DNA from: Clostridiaceae bacterium UBA4839
Lineage (GTDB): Bacteria; Bacillota; Clostridia; Clostridiales; Caloramatoraceae
Assembly: GCA_002400085.1 (NCBI GenBank)
Contig: DHEX01000119.1
Location: 4,374 to 13,178, forward strand
Length of the DNA stretch: 8,805 nucleotides
Direction: 5' to 3'
The notes under the pieces are model-generated. The model had not been told where the DNA came from. It searched no databases and saw only the letters and a list, made by a program, of their open reading frames with translations. The position numbers and the translations under genes were made by a program. Each line of letters begins with the position of its first letter. Position 1 is the stretch's first letter. Positions 1 to 4,739 of this stretch are shown here, piece by piece.

Positions 1-345
1 GGACTTCCCTGTGTAGCTTTAAAAGGTTTACCTTTTTTAAAGGGAGGACTTTTAAGAGGGCTTTCATTAAATGATTCTATGGTTCAAAGCCTTATAGGAA
101 TAATGTCCCTTGTAGAGGATACTACTGTTATTTCAAGGCATAATACAGATGTTTTATATAATTTTGTTCATATAAAGGCAAAGGAAGCCTTAGACCTTGG
201 AGGAATGTTTACTAAAGAGGGAAAAGAAGCTATAACAGGAATGGACAAACTTTTTATCGAGAAAAATGTAAGCCCAGGGGGTGCAGCAGATCTTCTTGCT
301 GTAACCTATGCAATTTATGATATAGAAAATAAGTATAAAAAGTGA
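1..345 (+). CDS. citG: Triphosphoribosyl-dephospho-CoA synthase (CitG/MdcB family), C-terminal 114 residues
   Basis: The frame is open from base 1 to a TGA at 343-345, so only the C-terminal part of the protein is present. CitG-family enzymes join ATP and dephospho-CoA to make 2'-(5''-triphosphoribosyl)-3'-dephospho-CoA, the precursor of the prosthetic group of citrate lyase or malonate decarboxylase acyl carrier proteins. The family signature is clear near the end: SPGGAADLLAVT matches the usual SPGGSADLLAVT. Upstream, VEDTTVISRHN fits the family's (N/D)DT..LSRGG stretch, and ALDLGGMFTKEG fits AGGVFTPEG. An ATG at 79 is internal and not the start, because the preceding 26 codons (including LKGLPFLKGGLLRG) are also family-like. 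Whether it is CitG alone, a CitX-CitG fusion or MdcB cannot be decided without the upstream part. Confidence 0.85.
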   Translation, partial: GLPCVALKGLPFLKGGLLRGLSLNDSMVQSLIGIMSLVEDTTVISRHNTDVLYNFVHIKAKEALDLGGMFTKEGKEAITGMDKLFIEKNVSPGGAADLLAVTYAIYDIENKYKK

Positions 346-374
346 ACTCTTAAGCTAAAGTTTACCATCGAAAC

Positions 375-394
375 TTCACCTTATGGAAGGTGAA
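375..394. promoter_or_regulatory. Perfect 8-bp inverted repeat after citG; operator-like or weak hairpin
   Basis: TTCACCTT, a 4-base loop (ATGG) and AAGGTGAA form a perfect dyad about 30 bases after the citG stop. There is no T-run on either side, so it is a poor intrinsic terminator. The shape resembles dyads bound by MerR-family regulators, but no MerR gene and no following reading frame is seen. Its function is not decided. Confidence 0.4.
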
Positions 395-411
395 CTTGAA
401 AACAAATAGTA

Positions 412-510
412 GAGCTGCCGCACCAAGAAAAAATTCACATACAACATATTGGTTTGCACATTTTAAATTAGTACAATATATTGTAGCATTTATTCTTAGC
501 GGGACAGCTC
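412..510. repeat. ~100-bp imperfect palindromic intergenic repeat (MITE-like or REP-like)
   Basis: The two halves are long imperfect reverse complements. GAGCTG (412-417) pairs with CAGCTC (505-510), CCGC (418-421) with GCGG (499-502), and AAGAAAAAAT (425-434) with ATTTATTCTT (488-497, one mismatch). ACAACATATTG on the left then resembles the reverse complement of the ACAATATATTGT stretch on the right. As RNA it would fold into one long hairpin. It codes for nothing visible and ends right at the stop codon of the 60-residue minus-strand gene. Partial relatives lie at 781-800 (sharing AAGAAAAAATTC) and 2554-2568 (CAGCTCCTT plus TATAT, 14 of 15 bases), which suggests a dispersed repeat family. 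Confidence 0.55.
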
Positions 511-511
511 C

Positions 512-694
512 TTATATATTTTGAAGATCTTTTGATACTTCACTGTCTAATTCATTTATTTTTTTTATAAATTCACTTCTTGTTATAATGTTTTTTTCTA
601 TTAATATTTCAATAATACCTGTAATAGCCAGTGTATTTTTATAGTCAATTTCTTTTAAATTCGATATTTGATATAATATATCAATTTCACTCAT
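512..694 (-). CDS. Hypothetical 60-residue protein
   Basis: I chose the ATG at 692-694 because GGGGGTG lies six bases upstream; reading from a TTG at 724 would add ten residues without a ribosome site. The protein starts MSEIDILYQISNL and ends SEVSKDLQNI. It is mildly acidic, has no signal peptide or membrane segment, and reads as two amphipathic helices around ILIEKNIITRSEF. That 'L(I/V)EKxIIT..E' turn recurs in many small helical Firmicutes proteins. Codon use and the ribosome site support a real gene. It stands alone, between the palindromic repeat and the serS leader, and runs opposite to both large neighbours. I do not recognise the family. Confidence 0.6.
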   Translation of the reverse strand: MSEIDILYQISNLKEIDYKNTLAITGIIEILIEKNIITRSEFIKKINELDSEVSKDLQNI

Positions 695-810
695 TATTGA
701 CACCCCCATATAAATTATAGACAAATAGGAAATGTTTTATACATGGGTCAATTAAAAAACTGAATTATATTTAATACACCGCTGCGATAAGAAAAAATTC
801 GGCAATGCAG

Positions 811-838
811 TTGCTTTTATAATTGCATGTGGTATAAT
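811..838 (+). promoter_or_regulatory. Sigma-A type promoter of the serS T-box transcript
   Basis: TTGCTT (811-816), a 16-base spacer and a perfect TATAAT (833-838) lie just upstream of the T-box leader. Transcription would start near 845, placing the whole T-box structure in the leader. Confidence 0.65.
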
Positions 839-854
839 AAATAATTAATAAATA

Positions 855-1070
855 AAACCTGTGACGGGAAATAGTAAACTGGTTTTAAGTTAAAGAGAGC
901 TGGTGCAAGGTGCAAGCCAGTACTTAGCCTTTTGAATCCACCCCTGAGGGTTTGTGATGAGCAAAACGTGGGCAGACGTTATACTGTATTGAGATGGACC
1001 TTTTGGTCAATTTGGGTGGCAACGCGGAAGATAGCCTTTCGTCCCTTTGTGGGACGGGAGGCTTTTTTTA
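855..1070 (+). promoter_or_regulatory. T-box leader, serine-specific (UCC specifier), controlling serS
   Basis: This RNA senses uncharged tRNA-Ser and lets transcription continue into serS. Landmarks in order: the AGTA bulge of the Stem I specifier loop (873-876); the AGAGAG apical motif (894-899); the specifier loop TTTGAATCCACC with UCC at 937-939; the T-box core TGGGTGGCAACGCGG (1013-1027); and the terminator at 1033-1069. The bulge UGGC (1017-1020) is complementary to the GCCA tail of serine tRNAs, which is how the tRNA end stabilises the antiterminator. UCC should be read by anticodon GGA. Upstream of serS this is a textbook arrangement. The 5' limit is approximate. Confidence 0.93.
1033..1069 (+). 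terminator. T-box transcription terminator
   Basis: AGCCTTTCGTCCC (1033-1045) pairs along all 13 positions (two G-U) with GGGACGGGAGGCT (1051-1063) around a TTTGT loop, followed by a T-run. This is the off state of the T-box switch; the antiterminator competes for the left arm. Confidence 0.9.
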
Positions 1071-1166
1071 TTTATCCGTTATTTGAAATCACAATGCTAT
1101 GACAGAAAAATTTAGTAATAGGATTTTTAAATCGTTTAATAATATAATTTAAAGGAGGAAAACTGT

Positions 1167-2459
1167 ATGTTAGATATTAAAAGAATAAGAACCAATCCCC
1201 AAGCTATTAAGGATGCTATGGCAGTAAGGGGGGAAGAATTTGACCCATCAATGATAGATGAGGTTGTAGCCCTTGATGAAAAAAGAAGAGAAATATTAGC
1301 TGAAGTTGAAACCTTAAAAAGTAAGAAAAACAGCGAATCGCAGCAGGTCCCAAAGCTAAAGAGGGAAGGAAAAAATGTTGATGAGCTTTTAGCTGACATG
1401 AGGGCTTTATCAGACAAAATAAAAGAACAAGATGAAGAACTTTCAAAAGTTGAGCAAAACATTGAGTATATACTTTTAAGAATTCCAAATATCCCACATC
1501 CTGATGTTCCAAAAGGAAAAACTGATGCAGATAATGTTGAAATAAGAAAATGGGGAGAGCCGAGAAAGTTTGATTTTGAACCAAAAGCCCACTGGGATAT
1601 TGGAACTGACCTTGATATTCTTGATTTTGAAAGAGCAGGAAAAGTTACAGGGGCAAGATTTACTTTCTATAAAGGACTTGGAGCAAGGCTTGAAAGAGCT
1701 TGTATAACTTTTATGCTTGACCTTCATACAGAGGTGCAGGACTATACAGAAATACTTCCGCCTTATATAGTAAACAGAGCAAGTATGACAGGAACAGGGC
1801 AGCTTCCAAAGTTTGAGGATGATGCTTTTAGACTTGAAGCTCAGGACTATTTCCTTATTCCTACAGCAGAAGTTCCTGTGACAAACCTTTATAGGGATGA
1901 AATACTAGATGGAAGCAAGCTTCCTATAAAACATGTAGCATATTCAGCATGCTTTAGATTAGAAGCAGGAGCAGCTGGGAGAGATACAAGAGGGCTTATA
2001 AGACAGCATCAGTTCAATAAGGTTGAACTTGTTAAATTTGTTGAGCCTGAAAAATCCTATGAAGAGCTTGAAAGTTTAACAAGAGATGCAGAAGAAGTTT
2101 TACAAAAGCTTGAAATCCCTTATAGAGTAGTTAAGATTTGTTCTGGAGATCTTGGATTTACTGCAGCTAAAAAATATGATATTGAAGTTTGGATGCCAAG
2201 TTACGGAAGATATGTAGAAATTTCAAGCTGCTCAAACTTTGAAGACTTCCAGGCAAGACGTGCAAATATAAGGTTTAGAAGGGATGCAAAGTCAAAGCCT
2301 GAGTTTGTTCACACTTTAAACGGTTCAGGAGTAGCTATAGGAAGAACTGTAGCAGCTATTCTTGAGAACTATCAGCAGGCTGATGGAAGTGTAATAATTC
2401 CAGAAGTATTGAGAAATTATATGGGCGGCAAGGATATAATCTCTAGGACTGCCAGGTAA
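1167..2459 (+). CDS. serS: Seryl-tRNA synthetase
   Basis: This cytoplasmic class II aminoacyl-tRNA synthetase joins serine to tRNA-Ser using ATP; it can also charge tRNA-Sec where present. At 430 residues it has the usual bacterial length. The start ATG follows AAAGGAGG by eight bases. Residues ~30-105 form the long two-helix coiled-coil arm that grips the long variable arm of tRNA-Ser. The catalytic core shows TAEVPVTN (233-240), class II motif 2 from FRLEAGAAGRDTRG (263-276) into LIRQHQF, SSCSNFEDFQARR (353-365), and motif 3 in NGSGVAIGRTVAAILENYQ (385-403), whose GxxxGR is intact. Expression is governed by the serine T-box just upstream. Two serine tRNA genes follow but have their own promoter. 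Nothing is truncated or odd. Confidence 0.98.
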   Translation: MLDIKRIRTNPQAIKDAMAVRGEEFDPSMIDEVVALDEKRREILAEVETLKSKKNSESQQVPKLKREGKNVDELLADMRALSDKIKEQDEELSKVEQNIEYILLRIPNIPHPDVPKGKTDADNVEIRKWGEPRKFDFEPKAHWDIGTDLDILDFERAGKVTGARFTFYKGLGARLERACITFMLDLHTEVQDYTEILPPYIVNRASMTGTGQLPKFEDDAFRLEAQDYFLIPTAEVPVTNLYRDEILDGSKLPIKHVAYSACFRLEAGAAGRDTRGLIRQHQFNKVELVKFVEPEKSYEELESLTRDAEEVLQKLEIPYRVVKICSGDLGFTAAKKYDIEVWMPSYGRYVEISSCSNFEDFQARRANIRFRRDAKSKPEFVHTLNGSGVAIGRTVAAILENYQQADGSVIIPEVLRNYMGGKDIISRTAR

Positions 2460-2469
2460 AAGTATAATA

Positions 2470-2541
2470 GTTGATATAAGAACCTGAAAATAGTGCCTTA
2501 GTGCCAGGCACGTGGCATGTGGCATAGAACACCATATCAAC
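2470..2541. repeat. 72-bp palindromic element after serS
   Basis: The ends are perfect inverted repeats: GTTGATAT (2470-2477) and ATATCAAC (2534-2541). Inside, two TGCC units on the left (TAGTGCCTTAGTGCC) face two GGCA units on the right (GTGGCATGTGGCAT), with AGTGCCAGGCAC at the centre, so the whole would fold as one interrupted hairpin. It lacks a T-run, so it is not a classical terminator. It may be a dispersed intergenic palindrome or an mRNA 3'-end stabiliser for serS. Confidence 0.5.
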
Positions 2542-2585
2542 ATTTCCCTGCAGCAGCTCCTTTTATATCAAAAAATTCCTCAGAC

Positions 2586-2655
2586 TTTGCAAAACAAATA
2601 ATAGTGTAATAAAAGTTTGCAAGGTTAAATTAGACCCTTAGTTTTGCAAAACTAA
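2586..2655. promoter_or_regulatory. Three TTTGCAA copies, the last within a perfect 18-bp palindrome
   Basis: TTTGCAA occurs at 2586-2592, 2616-2622 and 2643-2649, about three helical turns apart. The last lies in TTAGTTTTGCAAAACTAA (2638-2655), a perfect palindrome. No open reading frame or clear promoter lies beside it. It could be a DNA-binding site or the relic of a longer repeat; I know no regulator with this site. Confidence 0.3.
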
Positions 2656-2673
2656 CTCCTATCATTAATTTTG

Positions 2674-2722
2674 AAAAACTAAATTCCGTATGGAACTTCA
2701 CAGGGGTGGAATTTAGTTTTTT
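2674..2722 (+). terminator. Intrinsic terminator downstream of serS
   Basis: AAAAACTAAATTCC (2674-2687) and GGAATTTAGTTTTT (2708-2721) form a perfect 14-bp stem around a 20-base loop, with T's closing the right arm. It lies ~215 bases past the serS stop and 45 bases before the tRNA promoter, so it probably insulates the tRNA genes. The stem is AU-rich, and the symmetric A/T ends would allow it to act in both directions. Confidence 0.6.
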
Positions 2723-2766
2723 AATTGAGGAAATCATACAAAGTATAAAATTAAGGGCATTTTCTG

Positions 2767-2795
2767 TTGACAGCAGTATTATCTGTTGATATAAT
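2767..2795 (+). promoter_or_regulatory. Perfect consensus promoter for the tRNA cluster
   Basis: TTGACA (2767-2772), exactly 17 bases, and TATAAT (2790-2795) match the sigma-A consensus at every position, as expected for a strong stable-RNA promoter. The start would be near 2802, ten bases before the first tRNA. Confidence 0.85.
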
Positions 2796-2811
2796 AGAAA
2801 ATGTCCGATAC

Positions 2812-2902
2812 GGAAAGGTGGTCGAGTCGGTTTAAGGCACCGGTCTTGAAAACCGGCGTAGGGGTAACCCTACCGTGGGTTCGAATCCCACCCTTTCCGC
2901 CA
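2812..2902 (+). tRNA. tRNA-Ser, anticodon UGA
   Basis: Acceptor GGAAAGG (2812-2818) pairs with CCTTTCC (2892-2898), followed by discriminator G and an encoded CCA (2900-2902). The anticodon stem CCGGT/ACCGG encloses CTTGAAA, with TGA at 2847-2849 reading UCN codons. The long variable arm (GTAGGG-GTAA-CCCTAC) is the type II hallmark of serine tRNA. The T-arm is GTGGG-TTCGAAT-CCCAC. It directly follows the consensus promoter. Confidence 0.97.
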
Positions 2903-2903
2903 T

Positions 2904-2929
2904 ATTTTTATTTATATAAAAATAAAAAT
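2904..2929. repeat. AT-only hairpin between the two serine tRNAs
   Basis: ATTTTTATTT (2904-2913) and AAATAAAAAT (2920-2929) are perfect reverse complements just after the first tRNA's CCA. It may be a weak terminator or a processing region; with no G or C in the stem, strong termination is doubtful. Confidence 0.35.
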
Positions 2930-2936
2930 GGGGTTT

Positions 2937-2967
2937 TTGACATAGCCATTAACACATTTTGTGTTAA
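2937..2967 (+). promoter_or_regulatory. Possible second tRNA promoter overlapped by a 19-bp inverted repeat
   Basis: A perfect -35 box TTGACA (2937-2942) is followed by TTAACACATTTTGTGTTAA (2949-2967), a perfect 8+3+8 inverted repeat covering the region where the -10 box would lie. The -10 candidates (TGTGTT at 17 bases, TGTTAA at 19) are poor. It is either a weak or regulated promoter for tRNA-Ser(GCU) with an operator-like dyad, or a relic. Confidence 0.35.
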
Positions 2968-2995
2968 AAATTGTTGTCAGGAAGTAAGCCTACAT

Positions 2996-3086
2996 GGAGA
3001 AGTACTCAAGTGGCCGAAGAGGCGCCCCTGCTAAGGGCGTAGGTCGGGTAACCGGCGCCCGGGTCCAAATCCCGGCTTCTCCGCCA
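2996..3086 (+). tRNA. tRNA-Ser, anticodon GCU
   Basis: Acceptor GGAGAAG (2996-3002) pairs with CTTCTCC (3076-3082), followed by discriminator G and an encoded CCA (3084-3086). The anticodon stem CGCCC/GGGCG holds CTGCTAA, with GCT at 3030-3032 reading AGC and AGU. The long variable arm fits serine. The T-arm is CCGGG-TCCAAAT-CCCGG, so the base at T-loop position 55, normally T (pseudouridine in the RNA), is C here (3065). All stems are otherwise intact, so the gene looks functional. Confidence 0.95.
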
Positions 3087-3088
3087 TG

Positions 3089-3111
3089 AAGCCGCACATT
3101 GTGCGGCTTTT
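3089..3111 (+). terminator. GC-rich hairpin after tRNA-Ser(GCU)
   Basis: AAGCCGCAC (3089-3097) and GTGCGGCTT (3101-3109) form a perfect 9-bp stem with an ATT loop, followed by a short T-run (TTTT, then AATTT). It looks like an intrinsic terminator, yet tRNA-Arg starts 17 bases later with no good promoter of its own, so leaky read-through is likely. Confidence 0.7.
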
Positions 3112-3127
3112 AATTTAATAAGCATAT

Positions 3128-3204
3128 GCGCTGGTAGCTCAGCTGGATAGAGCATCTGACTACGAATCAGAAGGCCGCGGGTTCGACTCCTGTCCGGCGC
3201 ACCA
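3128..3204 (+). tRNA. tRNA-Arg, anticodon ACG
   Basis: Acceptor GCGCTGG (3128-3134) pairs with CCGGCGC (one G-U), then discriminator A and an encoded CCA (3202-3204). The anticodon stem TCTGA/TCAGA encloses CTACGAA with ACG at 3162-3164; A34 would be changed to inosine by TadA, reading CGU, CGC and CGA. The T-arm GCGGG-TTCGACT-CCTGT contains two G-U pairs. The short variable loop is normal for arginine. No convincing separate promoter is seen. Confidence 0.96.
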
Positions 3205-3214
3205 AAAAACGTTG

Positions 3215-3260
3215 ATACAAGAAGGTTTTTAGAAATAAGAATCCTCTTGTATTTTTATTT
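3215..3260 (+). terminator. Terminator after tRNA-Arg
   Basis: ATACAAGA (3215-3222) pairs perfectly with TCTTGTAT (3245-3252), extended by GG/CC after a one-base bulge, followed by a T-rich tail (TTTTATTTT). It ends the tRNA transcript. Confidence 0.7.
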
Positions 3261-3320
3261 TCCCGCACTTTTCCCGCACTTTTCCCACATTTTTTGCCTC
3301 ATTTCTTGGGTAAATGGAAT
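3255..3320 (-). pseudogene. Possible C-terminal remnant of a tyrosine integrase, facing tRNA-Arg
   Basis: Read on the minus strand, this stretch ends MRQKMWEKCGKSAGK followed by TAA (3255-3257), and is preceded in frame by IPFTQE. From memory, tails of this type (MxEKMWEKCGK...) close many Firmicutes phage-type tyrosine integrases, which commonly insert at tRNA 3' ends. Only about 20 codons look like the family, and a stop in the same frame cuts it off within about 45 codons, so no functional gene remains. The near-repeat CCCGCACTTTT (3262-3272, 3273-3283, degenerate 3284-3294) is explained by the repeated Gly-Lys codons. The family call rests on recall of a short motif and is tentative. Confidence 0.35.
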
Positions 3321-3345
3321 TAAGATAGATATAAAAAGTAAATTG

Positions 3346-3386
3346 AGTTCATTCCGCTTGTTTTGATGAACTATTAATAATATAAT
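3346..3386 (+). promoter_or_regulatory. Promoter of the amidotransferase gene with a flanking inverted repeat
   Basis: TTGTTT (3358-3363), a 17-base spacer and TATAAT (3381-3386) make a good sigma-A promoter, with a start near 3393. AGTTCAT (3346-3352) and ATGAACT (3366-3372), perfect reverse complements 13 bases apart, flank the -35 box and could be the operator of a repressor. Confidence 0.6.
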
Positions 3387-3423
3387 TTAAATTATCATAT
3401 TGTAAAAACGGAGGGGATTTTGC

Positions 3424-4158
3424 TTGAAGCCAAAAATTGGAATAACATGTTACATGGATACTGTTTCAAATGTAAAATACAATATGCTTAGTACATTTAA
3501 TACTAATGCTATATTAAAGGCTGGGGGAAGTCCTGTTATTTTTCCTGCAAGCAGTGATGATGAGGTTATTTCAAATTATTTAGATATGGTTGATGGGGTT
3601 TATTTTACAGGGGGGGAGGATATTTCGCCAATTCTTTTGAATGAGGAGCCTTCACCTTATATAGGAAAGCTTTCCTATGATAGGGATATATTTGAGATAA
3701 AGCTTTTTAAAGAAGCTGCTAAAAGGGATATCCCAATACTTGGAGTTTGCAGGGGTATACAGCTTATAAATATTGCAGCAGGGGGGAAAAACTATCAGGA
3801 TATTTACAAGGAACATGAAGGTGCAAGTTACCACAACCCTAAAGCTGATATGCAGGATTATTTTCATAATGTATATCTTGAAAAGGGCAGTATAATCAGT
3901 GAGATTTATAAGGATTTTAATAATAGGCTTATGGTTAATTCTTCCCATCATCAGGCGGTAAAAATTCCTGCAGAGGGTTTTAAAGTTACAGGCAGGGCGA
4001 AGGACAATATAATTGAATGTATAGAATCTACAAAAAATACATTTATACTTGCCACTCAGTGGCACCCTGAATACCTTCAAGAAAAGCATGAAGAAGGAAT
4101 TCTTATTTATGAGCGTTTTATTCAAGAGGCAGAAAAATACAGAACAAGGGATGTTTAG
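3424..4158 (+). CDS. Class I glutamine amidotransferase, PuuD-like gamma-glutamyl-GABA hydrolase family (peptidase C26)
   Basis: The 244-residue cytoplasmic protein belongs to the family that hydrolyses gamma-glutamyl bonds, for example gamma-glutamyl-GABA in putrescine breakdown; the true substrate here is unknown. The fold markers are present: KPKIGIT at the N-terminus, FTGGEDISP (61-69), the nucleophile elbow GVCRGIQLIN with Cys109, the family's VNSSHHQAVK (171-180), and QWHPE with His214 and Glu216 completing the triad. I chose the TTG start at 3424 because GGAGGGG sits seven bases upstream and no ATG lies nearby in frame. The gene is monocistronic, between its own promoter and a strong terminator. 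No putrescine genes adjoin it, so PuuD itself is not claimed. It is a free-standing hydrolase, not GuaA or CarA. Confidence 0.9.
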   Translation: MKPKIGITCYMDTVSNVKYNMLSTFNTNAILKAGGSPVIFPASSDDEVISNYLDMVDGVYFTGGEDISPILLNEEPSPYIGKLSYDRDIFEIKLFKEAAKRDIPILGVCRGIQLINIAAGGKNYQDIYKEHEGASYHNPKADMQDYFHNVYLEKGSIISEIYKDFNNRLMVNSSHHQAVKIPAEGFKVTGRAKDNIIECIESTKNTFILATQWHPEYLQEKHEEGILIYERFIQEAEKYRTRDV

Positions 4159-4171
4159 TAGATGATATTTT

Positions 4172-4219
4172 ATATTAAAAAGCACTATTGGTTCAAAGAC
4201 CCATAGTGTTTTTTAATAT
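4172..4219. terminator. Long-stem bidirectional terminator after the amidotransferase gene
   Basis: ATATTAAAAAGCACTAT (4172-4188) pairs over 17 positions (one G-U) with ATAGTGTTTTTTAATAT (4203-4219), extended by GG/CC across a mismatch, around a TTCAAAGA loop. T-runs on both strands allow it to stop transcription from either side. Confidence 0.85.
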
Positions 4220-4300
4220 GATTTATCTTTAAAATTTTCCGCTTATTTCAATACCTTGCCTTCTGTTCTAAATATAGGTAATGGCATTGTTTCAAATACA

Positions 4301-4326
4301 AAAAATAAACCGCCTAGCCAGCGGTT
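4301..4326 (-). terminator. Terminator of the coiled-coil gene
   Basis: On the minus strand AACCGC (4326-4321), a 7-base loop and GCGGTT (4313-4308) are followed by TATTTTTT. It lies just past the stop codon of the 4333-4665 gene. Confidence 0.75.
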
Positions 4327-4332
4327 ATAATC

Positions 4333-4665
4333 TTATATTATTTTTCTTTTTAAACTGCGAATAGAAAATTCATGCTCCCCAAGTATTTCTTTAATAGATT
4401 TAGTATCTTCTTCCAAATTGGAAACTCGATTATCTATGCTGTCAAGTTTTTTGTTTACTTGTTCAAAGTTTGATTTTGTTTCTGTTCTAAATTCAGTTAA
4501 ATCTGCTGTTTGATTATAAACTGCATCCAATTTTTTCTCAATACGCAATTGACCTTCTTGAAATTGTTCTTGATTTTTCTGCAATGTTTCTTGATTTTTA
4601 CCTATCTGATCAACTTTTGATGATAGTCCTGATAAAACATTTAATATTTTTTCTTCGTTATTCAC
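4333..4665 (-). CDS. Small soluble coiled-coil protein, function unknown
   Basis: The 110-residue product is almost wholly a predicted coiled coil. Hydrophobic residues recur at heptad positions from ILNVLSGLSSKVDQI through LRIEKKLDAV, FEQVNKKLDSIDNRVSNL and SIKEIL, with many Gln, Lys and Glu between. Residues ~19-40 hold a Q/N/E-rich run with the near-repeats KNQETLQ and KNQEQFQ. There is no signal peptide, membrane segment or enzymatic motif. The start is GTG (4663-4665), preceded by AAGGTGAT. Similar small coiled-coil proteins are common in Firmicutes and usually unassigned; some resemble phage or scaffold proteins. It has its own promoter and terminator and is divergent from the RNA candidate and purL, so the context gives no function. 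Confidence 0.8.
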   Translation of the reverse strand: MNNEEKILNVLSGLSSKVDQIGKNQETLQKNQEQFQEGQLRIEKKLDAVYNQTADLTEFRTETKSNFEQVNKKLDSIDNRVSNLEEDTKSIKEILGEHEFSIRSLKRKII

Positions 4666-4708
4666 TATATCACCTTCTAATTTAGAATATCAAAAATATA
4701 TTAATTAA

Positions 4709-4737
4709 ATTATACCTTAATTATATGGTATTTTCAA
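4709..4737 (-). promoter_or_regulatory. Promoter of the coiled-coil gene
   Basis: On the minus strand TTGAAA (4737-4732), a 17-base spacer and a perfect TATAAT (4714-4709) lie about 45 bases upstream of the GTG start. Confidence 0.75.
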
Positions 4738-4739
4738 TT

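Noticed and set aside
1136..1727. Minus-strand frames opposite serS
   Set aside because: Shadows of serS: Ser/Phe/Leu-rich translations of the complement, no ribosome sites, serS certain.
2801..3034. 77-codon plus-strand reading frame across the tRNA genes
   Set aside because: It lies almost wholly on tRNA-Ser(UGA) and part of tRNA-Ser(GCU); chance frame without a ribosome site.
3262..3294. Three units of CCCGCACTTTT as a CRISPR-like or iteron repeat
   Set aside because: Units are back to back without spacers, and the periodicity is accounted for by repeated Gly-Lys codons of the suspected integrase tail.
3652..4185. 177-codon minus-strand frame opposite the amidotransferase gene
   Set aside because: Shadow of a clear amidotransferase with an intact catalytic triad; it would also begin inside the terminator.
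4240..4300. Minus-strand stretch reading ETMPLPIFRTEGKVLK then stop, possibly a gene tail
   Set aside because: Only about 20 codons, without a start or any family I can name; chance frame is as likely.
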